From Chloroflexi bacterium RBG_16_60_22 (lineage in GTDB: Bacteria; Chloroflexota; Dehalococcoidia; Dehalococcoidales; RBG-16-60-22), in NCBI GenBank assembly GCA_001796935.1, contig MGNX01000072.1, positions 1 through 5,217 of the forward strand: DNA of 5,217 nt, written 5' to 3'. Positions 1 to 5,129 of this stretch are shown here, piece by piece. The translations under genes were made by a program, and so were the position numbers. Below the pieces are notes generated by a model. It had not been told where the DNA came from and did not search any database. It was given only the letters and a program-made list of their open reading frames with translations. The number at the start of each line of letters is the position of its first letter. Position 1 is the stretch's first letter.

Positions 1-40
1 AAGCAGGTTGTCGCGGGTTCGAGTCCCGTCTCCCGCTCCA
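1..40 (+). tRNA. 3' part of a tRNA, probably tRNA-Gly (cut by window edge)
   Basis: The 40 bases match tRNA positions 37 to 76. Bases 1-2 are the end of the anticodon loop, 3-7 the 3' anticodon stem, and 8-12 a five-base variable loop. The T arm is 13-29, with stem GCGGG/CCCGT (one G-T pair) around the loop TTCGAGT. The 3' acceptor strand CTCCCGC is at 30-36, discriminator T at 37, and an encoded CCA at 38-40. The anticodon lies just outside the window, so the isotype is inferred. An acceptor strand ending CCCGC, a T discriminator and this T arm closely resemble bacterial tRNA-Gly as I remember it from E. coli. The transcript points toward the convergent GYD gene, whose stop codon is only 22 bases away. 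I see no clear terminator between them. Confidence 0.85.
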
Positions 41-62
41 CGCCTTCATTCCCCGTGGCTTA

Positions 63-365
63 TTACCAGGGTTTTTCCCTTTCTTTCAGCGTGGCGATAA
101 GGTCGTCAATGCTGATGGCGGCCAGGGTCAGCGTCTGGGTGGTCCCCTTGGCGCTCAGGCGGATAGCCAGCTTGGCCACGGCCTCGTTGTTGGGGGCTTC
201 GACGATATTCACGAAATCATACTGGCCGAGCAGGGCGTACTGGGTCATTATCTTCACGCCCATGTACTCGGTCTCTTTATTTATCTCCTTGAGAATCTCC
301 GGGTCTTCCTGGAGGGCCTTTCTCCCGGCATCGGTAAGCGTCGTCAGCATCAGATAGACGGACAT
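63..365 (-). CDS. GYD-domain protein, 100 aa
   Basis: This is a small cytoplasmic protein of 100 residues, the usual size for the GYD family (Pfam PF08734), named after a Gly-Tyr-Asp motif. Here the motif appears as GQYDFV in the middle of the protein, followed by an acidic/Asn segment (EAPNNEAVAK). The N-terminus MSVYLMLTTLTDAGRKAL is typical, with a predicted beta strand and then 'T..G...l'. The family resembles small ferredoxin-like alpha/beta barrel proteins; its biochemical role is not known. The reading frame stays open upstream to 455, but the ATG at 365 is chosen because AAGGAGG (377-371) sits five bases before it and the upstream extension would cover the promoter. The gene is transcribed divergently from the thioesterase and ends close to the tRNA on the opposite strand. 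No signal peptide or membrane segment is visible. The family call is confident; the function is unknown. Confidence 0.88.
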   Translation of the reverse strand: MSVYLMLTTLTDAGRKALQEDPEILKEINKETEYMGVKIMTQYALLGQYDFVNIVEAPNNEAVAKLAIRLSAKGTTQTLTLAAISIDDLIATLKEREKPW

Positions 366-370
366 CTTAT

Positions 371-377
371 CCTCCTT
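371..377 (-). promoter_or_regulatory. Ribosome binding site of the GYD-domain gene
   Basis: AAGGAGG on the minus strand, five bases before the ATG at 365-363. It decides the start: the longer in-frame ORF reaching 455 has no comparable site and would include the promoter. Confidence 0.85.
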
Positions 378-396
378 AAGGCATAATATCCGGCCT

Positions 397-427
397 ATTA
401 TGAAGCCATTACCGCCCCTTTTGTCAA
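397..427 (-). promoter_or_regulatory. Promoter for the GYD-domain gene
   Basis: Read on the minus strand, a perfect -35 hexamer TTGACA (427-422) is followed after 19 bases by CATAAT (402-397), five of six matches to the -10 consensus. The spacer is two bases longer than ideal. Transcription would start near 390, giving a leader of about 25 bases before the ATG at 365. The position fits a vegetative sigma-70-type promoter. Confidence 0.6.
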
Positions 428-438
428 CCGCCCGCCGG

Positions 439-467
439 TTTTGCGCCGCTATCACTTGTGCTATAAT
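439..467 (+). promoter_or_regulatory. Extended -10 promoter for the thioesterase gene
   Basis: TATAAT at 462-467 is a perfect -10 hexamer and is preceded by TGC, giving a full extended -10 element (TGnTATAAT, 459-467). The -35 is poor: TTTTGC at 439-444 with a 17-base spacer is the best candidate. A weak -35 is common in extended -10 promoters. Transcription would start near 474, about 28 bases before the ATG at 502. The -35 areas of this promoter and the opposing GYD promoter are only 11 bases apart, so one regulator bound here could affect both. Confidence 0.7.
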
Positions 468-501
468 GGAGCGAAATTATTACCTGTTCAACGGAGGGAA
501 C

Positions 502-921
502 ATGCCGGCCGCCGGAAAGGGAGTGCCCGATAACGTTGCGGAACTGAAGCAGAAAGAGGTCGGCGAGCCAATCGCCGGCTTCCTGAGGATGGAGCTGGCG
601 GAGCTGTCGCCGGGCTACGCCCGGGTGACCATGAAGGTGTCCGCCGAGCACCTGAACTTTAACGGTATGGTCTTCGGGGGAATCATCATGTGCCTGGCGG
701 ACCAGGCCTTCGCCTATGGCATCAACTCCCTGGTTACCCCCAGCATCGCCACCCAGTTCAATATCCACCTGATTGCCGGTGCCGCCGTCGGTGACCTGCT
801 GACCGCCGAGTGCCGGGTGGTCAGGAGCGGGCGGCGCATCGGCGTCTCGGAGATGACGGTGACCGACCAGGACGGCAAGCTCATCGCCAAGGCCACCGGT
901 ACCACCATTACCACGGCCTGA
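502..921 (+). CDS. PaaI-type hotdog-fold acyl-CoA thioesterase, 139 aa
   Basis: This is a probable cytoplasmic thioesterase that hydrolyses an acyl- or aryl-CoA to the free acid and CoA. The length suits the single-domain hotdog family (PaaI/4HBT). The family core is at residues 50-72: H50 and N52, then N54-G55, F58-G59-G60, and LADQAF with D67, the position of the family's acidic catalytic residue. The C-terminal half has the expected strands, including GDLLTAECRVVRSGRRIGV (97-115) and a closing GKLIAKATGT segment. The usual His of the HGG motif is replaced by F58; FGG also occurs in related YciA-type hotdog proteins. The start at 502 is set by GGAGG at 493-497; the in-frame ATG at 400 would span the promoter. 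It lies 265 bp upstream of the acyl-CoA synthetase but has its own promoter. The substrate cannot be told from sequence. Confidence 0.87.
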   Translation: MPAAGKGVPDNVAELKQKEVGEPIAGFLRMELAELSPGYARVTMKVSAEHLNFNGMVFGGIIMCLADQAFAYGINSLVTPSIATQFNIHLIAGAAVGDLLTAECRVVRSGRRIGVSEMTVTDQDGKLIAKATGTTITTA

Positions 922-954
922 ACGCGCCGCCTATCAATCCAGCTTCATTTTGTA

Positions 955-984
955 TTGACATGGCGAATATCATCATGGTAAGCT
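955..984 (+). promoter_or_regulatory. Probable promoter of the CoA ligase/Liv transporter operon
   Basis: A perfect -35 TTGACA (955-960) is followed by an 18-base spacer and TAAGCT (979-984). TAAGCT matches the -10 consensus at the three most conserved positions, and TGG (976-978) just before it supplies an extended -10 TG. The -10 is embedded in the palindrome TAAGCTTA (979-986), which might also be a small operator. The predicted start near 991 lies just upstream of a long-range RNA helix that begins at 997, so the transcript would begin with the structured leader. No clear thioesterase terminator is seen in 922-954, so read-through from that gene is possible. Confidence 0.6.
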
Positions 985-1144
985 TAGGCCGTTGTTAAGC
1001 CGGTGCGAAGCAGTACCCCGATGTTAGTTTCACGCGGTGAACTGGACAAGCCCAAATTCATCTTTACCGGGCGCACGGCAGGTGCGCGTGGGAGGTTTGA
1101 AGACCGGCTTTAGAAAGCAGATAGCAGCAGCTACCAAGGGTTAC

Positions 1145-1172
1145 TGATTACCTCCCGCCGGGGAGGTAATTA
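1145..1172 (+). promoter_or_regulatory. Strong stem-loop just upstream of the CoA ligase start
   Basis: ATTACCTCCC (1147-1156) and GGGAGGTAAT (1161-1170) form a perfect 10-bp stem with a GCCG loop. The stem extends by a G-U pair and a T-A pair to 1145/1172. The following bases TAAGTTTAAG are A/T-rich but have no run of T, so a classical intrinsic terminator is not clear. The ligase ribosome binding site starts six bases after the stem, so translational control or transcript stabilisation is also possible. Confidence 0.6.
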
Positions 1173-1177
1173 AGTTT

Positions 1178-1184
1178 AAGGGAG
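1178..1184 (+). promoter_or_regulatory. Ribosome binding site of the CoA ligase
   Basis: AAGGGAG, two bases before the ATG at 1187; its GGG core lies five bases before the ATG. It is weaker than the AAGGAGG sites elsewhere in the window. A perfect-looking GGGAGGT (1161-1167) lies further upstream but is buried in the stem-loop and too distant to serve this start. Confidence 0.65.
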
Positions 1185-1186
1185 AC

Positions 1187-3100
1187 ATGGCGGACGTTTC
1201 AACCCGGGTAGAAAAAAGAGAGACGATTCCCCAGATTATCCGGAGCAACTATGTCCGGTGGGGCCGGCGGACGGCCATGTGCATGAAGATGTTCGGCGTA
1301 TGGCACCGTTACAGCTGGCAGGACTATTATGAAAACGTCAAGTACTTTTCACTGGGGCTGGTGAGCCTGGGGCTGGCGCGTAACGATGTCGTCTGCATCA
1401 TCGGGGACAACGAGCCGCAGTGGTTCTGGGGCGAGTTCGCCGTCCAGGCGGCGGGGGGCATCGCCACCGGCGTCTTCGTCGATTCCATTCCGTCGGAGGT
1501 CAAGTACATCGCCGAGCACTCCGACTCTAAATTCGCCATCGTCAACGACCAGGAGCAGACGGACAAGCTCCTGGAAATCAAGGACGGACTGCCACTGCTG
1601 AAAAAGGTCATCTACTGGGACCCCAAGGGGCTGCGGAACTATGATGACCCCGCCCTTATCAGCTTCGACGAGGTCATCGCGCTGGGCCGGGAGTATGAAA
1701 AAACGCACCCCGGCGCCTTCGAGGAGACCGTGGAGTCAGGCCGGGGCGACGACATCGCTTTCATCTACTACACCTCCGGGACCACCGGCCTGCCCAAGGG
1801 GGCCATCCTGACCCACCGCGCCCTGATAACCACCGCCCGGGGGTTCGTCAACCGCTACCCCATGGACGAACACGATGACCTGCTTTCCAACTTCCCGGCG
1901 GCCTGGGTAGGGGACAGCTTCTTTGCCACCATCCCCCACCTGCTGACGGGAGCCAAGCTCAACTTCCCGGAGGAGCCGGAGACCGTCGCCGAGGACACGC
2001 GGGAGGTGGGGCCGAACTTCGTCATCTACGGTCCGCGGCAGTGGGAGGGGCTGGTCAGCGAAATCCAGGTGAAGATGGTGGACGCCAACCCGCTGAAGCG
2101 CTTCACCTATAACCTCTTCCTGCCGGTGGGCCATAAAATCGCCGATATGAAGTTCGATGGCAAGACGCCCGGCCTGTTCTGGAAGATACTCCACGGCATC
2201 GCCTACCTGGCGCTGTTCCGGCCGCTCAAGGACCGGCTGGGGCTGAGCAAGGTCAGGTTCGCCGTCACGGGAAGCTCGGTGCTGAGCCTGGATACCTTCC
2301 GCCTCATCCACGCCATCGGCGTCGAGCTGCGGCAGTGCTATGCCAGCACCGAGGCCGGCCTGATATCCTCTCACGGCAAGGGCGAAATCAAGTTCGAAAG
2401 CGTGGGACGGCCGGCGCTGGGCACCGAGCTCAGGATAACCGACAAGGGAGAGCTGCTCGTCAGTTCCGACTGCATGTTCCGGGGATACCACAAGGACCCG
2501 GAGAAGACGGCGATTACCCTTATCGACGGCTGGTGCCATACCGGCGACGCCGTAAATATCGACGAGGAAGGGCATTTGATTTTCATGGACCGCCTCGAGC
2601 ACATGGGCGAGCTCAGCACCGGGGCCAAGTACGCCCCCCAGTACATCGAGGGTCGTTTGAGGTTCAGTCCCTACATCAAGGACGCCATGGTCATCGGGGG
2701 GAAGGACAAGGACTTCGTCTCGGCGATTATCAATATCGATTTTGCCATGGTGGGTAAGTGGGCGGAGCGCCACCGCATACCCTATACCACCTTCGTCGAC
2801 CTTTCCCAGAAAAAGGAGGTGGCCGACCTGGTACGGCAGGACCTGGAGCGGGTCAACGGCTACCTTCCGGAACAATCGCGCGTGCGCAAGTTCGTGCTGC
2901 TGCACAAGGAGTTCGACCCCGACGAGGCCGAGCTCACCCGGACCCGCAAGCTGAGAAGGGAGTTCATGGAGACGCGGTACAGGGACTTGATCGGGGCCAT
3001 GTACGGCAACCGGGACAAGGTAGATGTCCAGGCGCCGGTGACCTACCGGGACGGGAGAAAAGGGGTGGTGACCACCGGCATCCAGGTGAGGAGTCTCTAG
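1187..3100 (+). CDS. AMP-forming acyl-CoA synthetase (ANL superfamily, long-chain-type), 637 aa
   Basis: This cytoplasmic enzyme activates a carboxylic acid with ATP to an acyl-AMP and then transfers it to CoA. The order of ANL motifs is complete: P-loop YTSGTTGLPKG (195-205), the YASTEAG adenine/acyl-AMP region (385-391), HTGD (451-454) with the ribose-binding Asp, the hinge region starting DR (468-469), and LTRTRKLRR (583-591) carrying K588 as the expected catalytic lysine. The length and C-terminal half (SPYIKDAMVIG, LLHKEFDPDEAELTRTRKLR, TYRDGRKG) match the long-chain-type group (COG1022) found beside Liv transporters, as I remember it. The hinge is unusual: E471 replaces the usual K after 'DRx'. 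The start is supported by the family-like N-terminus ETIPQIIRSNYVRWGRRTAM. The stop touches the livH start with no gap. The substrate is unknown; a fatty or aromatic acid is plausible. Confidence 0.93.
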   Translation: MADVSTRVEKRETIPQIIRSNYVRWGRRTAMCMKMFGVWHRYSWQDYYENVKYFSLGLVSLGLARNDVVCIIGDNEPQWFWGEFAVQAAGGIATGVFVDSIPSEVKYIAEHSDSKFAIVNDQEQTDKLLEIKDGLPLLKKVIYWDPKGLRNYDDPALISFDEVIALGREYEKTHPGAFEETVESGRGDDIAFIYYTSGTTGLPKGAILTHRALITTARGFVNRYPMDEHDDLLSNFPAAWVGDSFFATIPHLLTGAKLNFPEEPETVAEDTREVGPNFVIYGPRQWEGLVSEIQVKMVDANPLKRFTYNLFLPVGHKIADMKFDGKTPGLFWKILHGIAYLALFRPLKDRLGLSKVRFAVTGSSVLSLDTFRLIHAIGVELRQCYASTEAGLISSHGKGEIKFESVGRPALGTELRITDKGELLVSSDCMFRGYHKDPEKTAITLIDGWCHTGDAVNIDEEGHLIFMDRLEHMGELSTGAKYAPQYIEGRLRFSPYIKDAMVIGGKDKDFVSAIINIDFAMVGKWAERHRIPYTTFVDLSQKKEVADLVRQDLERVNGYLPEQSRVRKFVLLHKEFDPDEAELTRTRKLRREFMETRYRDLIGAMYGNRDKVDVQAPVTYRDGRKGVVTTGIQVRSL

Positions 3101-3985
3101 ATGGCCGAGCTTCTCCAGTTTACCATCACCGGCATCTCCGTGGGCATGGTCTATGCCCTGATTGCGCTGGGCTTCGCCCTTATCTGGAAATCGAGCAGCG
3201 TGGCCAACCTGGCGCTGGGCCAGATTGTGCTGGTCTCCTCATGGTTCACCTACTCCATGCTCGTCCAGGCCGAGCTGCCCCTCTGGCTGGCCTTCCCGCT
3301 GGTAATCGTCTTCGCCCTGTTCCTGGGCTGGGTCATCGAGCGGTTCGCCCTGCGGCCCCTCATCGCCCAGCCGATTCTCTCCCTCATCACGGTGACACTG
3401 GGTATAGGATATTTCATCGAAGGTGTTATCACCTTCATCTGGCCCTGGAGCGTCGATGCGCTGCCCCGCCTCTTCCCCAAGGAGGTTATCCACATCGGCC
3501 AGGCGGTGGTCTCCCAGGAATATTTATGGGTGGTGGTCATCTGCCTGGTCATCTTCGTCCTGCTGACCCTCTTCTTCCGCTACCACCGGATGGGCATCGC
3601 CATGCGGGCCACCGCCGACGACCAGTTGGCCGTGCAGGCCTGCGGCATCCCGGTGACGCGGGTATTTTCGACGTCGTGGATGTTTGCCTGCGTCGTGGCG
3701 GCTATCGGCGGCATCCTTATCTCCAGCATCAGCGGCATCACCCACGGCCTGGTGGAGACCGGCCTGAAATCTTTCTCGGTGGTGATACTCGGCGGGCTGG
3801 ACTCCTTCCTCGGGGCTATCGTGGCCGGCCCGATAATCGGACTGCTGGAGAGCCTCGGCGGGGGCTACCTGACCCCCTTTACCTGGGCCGGCGTCAAGGA
3901 CATCATACCCTTCGTGGTGATTATCATCGTCATGGTCATCAAGCCCTACGGACTCTTCGGAGAGGTACGCATCGAGAGGATTTAA
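3101..3985 (+). CDS. livH: Liv-type (branched-chain amino acid family) ABC transporter permease, LivH type
   Basis: This integral membrane protein of 294 residues is one of two permease subunits of a Liv-family importer. About eight membrane segments are visible, roughly 5-29, 35-55, 61-80, 92-113, 141-160, 186-212, 222-250 and 265-282. The family N-terminus GISVGMVYALIALGFALIW is clear. The cytoplasmic coupling loop that contacts the ATPase is at 165-188 (GIAMRATADDQLAVQACGIPV). The C-terminus KPYGLFGE is typical. The segment after TM1 reads NLALGQIVLVSSW, where LivH proteins usually have N-F-A-x-G-E and a GAY/GSY, so the pore-lining region diverges. The ribosome binding site GAGGAG (3088-3093) is inside the end of the ligase gene, and the stop and start codons abut, suggesting translational coupling. 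Naming follows the family; the substrate may not be leucine-type amino acids. Confidence 0.92.
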   Translation: MAELLQFTITGISVGMVYALIALGFALIWKSSSVANLALGQIVLVSSWFTYSMLVQAELPLWLAFPLVIVFALFLGWVIERFALRPLIAQPILSLITVTLGIGYFIEGVITFIWPWSVDALPRLFPKEVIHIGQAVVSQEYLWVVVICLVIFVLLTLFFRYHRMGIAMRATADDQLAVQACGIPVTRVFSTSWMFACVVAAIGGILISSISGITHGLVETGLKSFSVVILGGLDSFLGAIVAGPIIGLLESLGGGYLTPFTWAGVKDIIPFVVIIIVMVIKPYGLFGEVRIERI

Positions 3986-3998
3986 AGGATATTACGAG

Positions 3999-5051
3999 AT
4001 GAGTTTACCCTGCGGGACGCGCAACTACACCTACGGCGAGGACATGGCCATCGTGCGCACCAGGACGCATTGGGTACTGCTCTTCGCGTTTCTCATCGCT
4101 TTATTTTTAGCGCCCCTCTATTTCAACGACTACTGGCTGGGCGTCGGCAACCTTATCGGCATCACCCTCATCGCCGCCATCGGCCTGAACATACTGGTCG
4201 GCTACTGCGGTCAGCTTTCCATCGGCCATGCCGGCTTTATCGCGGTGGGGGCCTATACCGCCGCCATCCTGACCAACCGCTTCGAGCTGCCCTTCCTGGT
4301 GGGGCTTATCTCCGCCGGGCTGGTGGCGGGGGTAATCGGTATCATCTTCGGGCTGCCCTCGGTGCGGGTCAAGGGTTTCTACCTGGCCATCACCACCATC
4401 GCCGCCCAGTTCATTATCATCTGGGTCATCAACCACTGGGGCATCACCGGCGGTTTCCTCGGCATCAAGGTGCCCTATGCCTCGATAGGTCCGATTGTCT
4501 TCCGCAGCGAGTCGAGCCAGTTCTACCTTATTTTCGTCATCGCCGCTATCTGCATCTTCCTGGCCAAGAATCTGGCCAGGACCAAGGTCGGGCGGGCCTT
4601 CATCGCCATCCGGGATAACGACCTCGCCGCCGAGGTCATGGGCATCAACCTGCTCTACTACAAGCTGCTGGCCTTCTTCATCGGGTGCTTTCTGGCCGGT
4701 ATCGCCGGGGCCCTGCTGGCCCACTGGATAGGCTTCATGAACGCCGAGCAGTTCAGCTTCACGGAGTCGATATTGTACATCGGTATGATAATCATCGGGG
4801 GGCTGGGCACCTCCCTGGGGCCCATCTTCGGGGTCGTTTTCATCCGGGTCCTCCAGCAGGTGCTGACCATCGAGCTGGTTCCCTTCCTGGAAAAGACGTT
4901 CACCGCCCTGCCGGCCGGCTTCGCCACCGGCGTTACGCCGATGCTCTTCGGCCTGGTAATCGTCCTTTTCCTGATACTGGAGCCGCGGGGGCTGGCCCAC
5001 CGCTGGGCGTTGTTCAAGGCCGCATACCGTCTGTGGCCTTTCTCTTACTAA
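3999..5051 (+). CDS. livM: Liv-type ABC transporter permease, LivM type
   Basis: This is the second membrane subunit of the importer, 350 residues. The LivM signature is at 62-86 (GLNILVGYCGQLSIGHAGF and then GAY), followed by GLPSVRVKGFYLAITTIA (118-135). The coupling loop to the ATPase is at 198-225 (GRAFIAIRDNDLAAEVMGIN). Membrane segments lie roughly at 25-42, 49-70, 72-93, 98-120, 126-147, 175-190, 222-245, 255-285 and 312-329. The start at 3999 is favoured by AAAGGA (3984-3989), nine bases upstream. The pre-membrane segment CGTRNYTYGEDMAIVRTRT also looks like the N-termini I recall for LivM proteins paired with CoA ligases. An alternative ATG at 4044 has only GGCGAGG close by. The gene sits 13 bases after livH in the same operon. 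The C-terminal LEPRGLAHRW is family-typical. Confidence 0.93.
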   Translation: MSLPCGTRNYTYGEDMAIVRTRTHWVLLFAFLIALFLAPLYFNDYWLGVGNLIGITLIAAIGLNILVGYCGQLSIGHAGFIAVGAYTAAILTNRFELPFLVGLISAGLVAGVIGIIFGLPSVRVKGFYLAITTIAAQFIIIWVINHWGITGGFLGIKVPYASIGPIVFRSESSQFYLIFVIAAICIFLAKNLARTKVGRAFIAIRDNDLAAEVMGINLLYYKLLAFFIGCFLAGIAGALLAHWIGFMNAEQFSFTESILYIGMIIIGGLGTSLGPIFGVVFIRVLQQVLTIELVPFLEKTFTALPAGFATGVTPMLFGLVIVLFLILEPRGLAHRWALFKAAYRLWPFSY

Positions 5052-5060
5052 CTCTGGAAA

Positions 5061-5079
5061 GGGAGGTAGGGTTATGTAG
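5061..5079 (+). promoter_or_regulatory. Ribosome binding site followed by a start-stop codon pair (minimal ORF)
   Basis: In the 78-bp gap between livM and the next gene, GGGAGGT (5061-5067) is followed at normal distance by ATG (5074-5076) and immediately by TAG (5077-5079). A ribosome could load, start and stop at once. Such minimal ORFs can hold ribosomes and influence downstream expression or mRNA stability. Equally, it could be the decayed start of a gene. No peptide is encoded. Confidence 0.4.
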
Positions 5080-5103
5080 TTCACCGCTATCAAAACAGCG
5101 AAC
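5079..5103 (+). repeat. Imperfect inverted repeat between livM and the binding-protein gene
   Basis: GTTC (5079-5082) pairs with GAAC (5100-5103), and GCT (5086-5088) with AGC (5097-5099), leaving a three-base bulge on the left arm and an eight-base loop. The hairpin is modest and is not followed by a T run, so it is not a convincing terminator. Hairpins between permease and binding-protein genes can set mRNA stability; here that is only a possibility. Confidence 0.3.
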
Positions 5104-5116
5104 CGGAAAAACCAAC

Positions 5117-5124
5117 AAGGAGGT
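5117..5124 (+). promoter_or_regulatory. Strong ribosome binding site of the exported-protein gene
   Basis: AAGGAGGT with a five-base spacer before the ATG at 5130. It is the best ribosome binding site in the operon, fitting a substrate-binding protein that is usually made in excess over its permeases. Confidence 0.85.
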
Positions 5125-5129
5125 AAGGA

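Larger units (their letters stand above)
991..1186 (+). ncRNA. Candidate structured 5' leader (riboswitch-like or attenuator), class unknown
   Basis: This 196-base untranslated stretch precedes the CoA ligase. AAGCCGGT (997-1004) and ACCGGCTT (1103-1110) are exact reverse complements and can form an 8-bp closing helix. Inside are two local hairpins. One spans about 1026-1043 (TTCAC/GTGAA around GCG, extended by AG/CT past one bulged T). The other is 1071-1087 (GCGCAC/GTGCGC with a five-base loop). Downstream, a strong stem-loop (1145-1172) lies six bases before the ribosome binding site. Its left arm ACCTCCC (1150-1156) can also pair with GGGAGGT at 1090-1096, just inside the closing helix, so two exclusive folds are possible. 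I compared it from memory with common riboswitch consensus motifs and recognised none. Short ORFs in this stretch lack good ribosome binding sites. The complementarity is seen directly; the regulatory role is inference. Confidence 0.42.

Noticed and set aside
38..80. Terminator for the tRNA or the GYD gene
   Set aside because: CCACG/CGTGG (38-42/54-58) is only five pairs with an 11-base loop and overlaps the tRNA CCA. AGGG/CCCT (68-71/77-80) has four pairs inside the GYD coding end. Neither is convincing.
1021..1113. A 30-codon ORF (ATG at 1021, TAG at 1111-1113) inside the leader
   Set aside because: There is no ribosome binding site at a suitable distance, and the frame coincides with the proposed RNA helices. 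A small peptide cannot be excluded, but nothing supports it beyond an open frame.
1037..1147. A possible GTG-started leader peptide ending TAC-TGA at the base of the stem-loop
   Set aside because: The stop at 1145-1147 sits suggestively at the hairpin, but no start codon has a properly spaced ribosome binding site (GGGAGGT at 1090 is one base from a TTG), and there is no run of a regulatory amino acid.
991..1186. Group II intron remnant
   Set aside because: GTGCG and purine-rich junctions recall intron 5' ends, but there is no reverse transcriptase and no recognisable domain V.
1736..2905. A 389-codon minus-strand open frame opposite the ligase
   Set aside because: It lies wholly antisense to a motif-complete enzyme, has biased composition and no ribosome binding site of note. 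The same applies to the 328-codon minus frame at 4107-5093.
2758..4002. A 414-codon plus-strand open frame across the end of the ligase and livH
   Set aside because: It runs in another frame over two clearly recognisable genes, is rich in Gly/Arg/Pro/His, and has no family motif. It is a GC-rich shadow frame.
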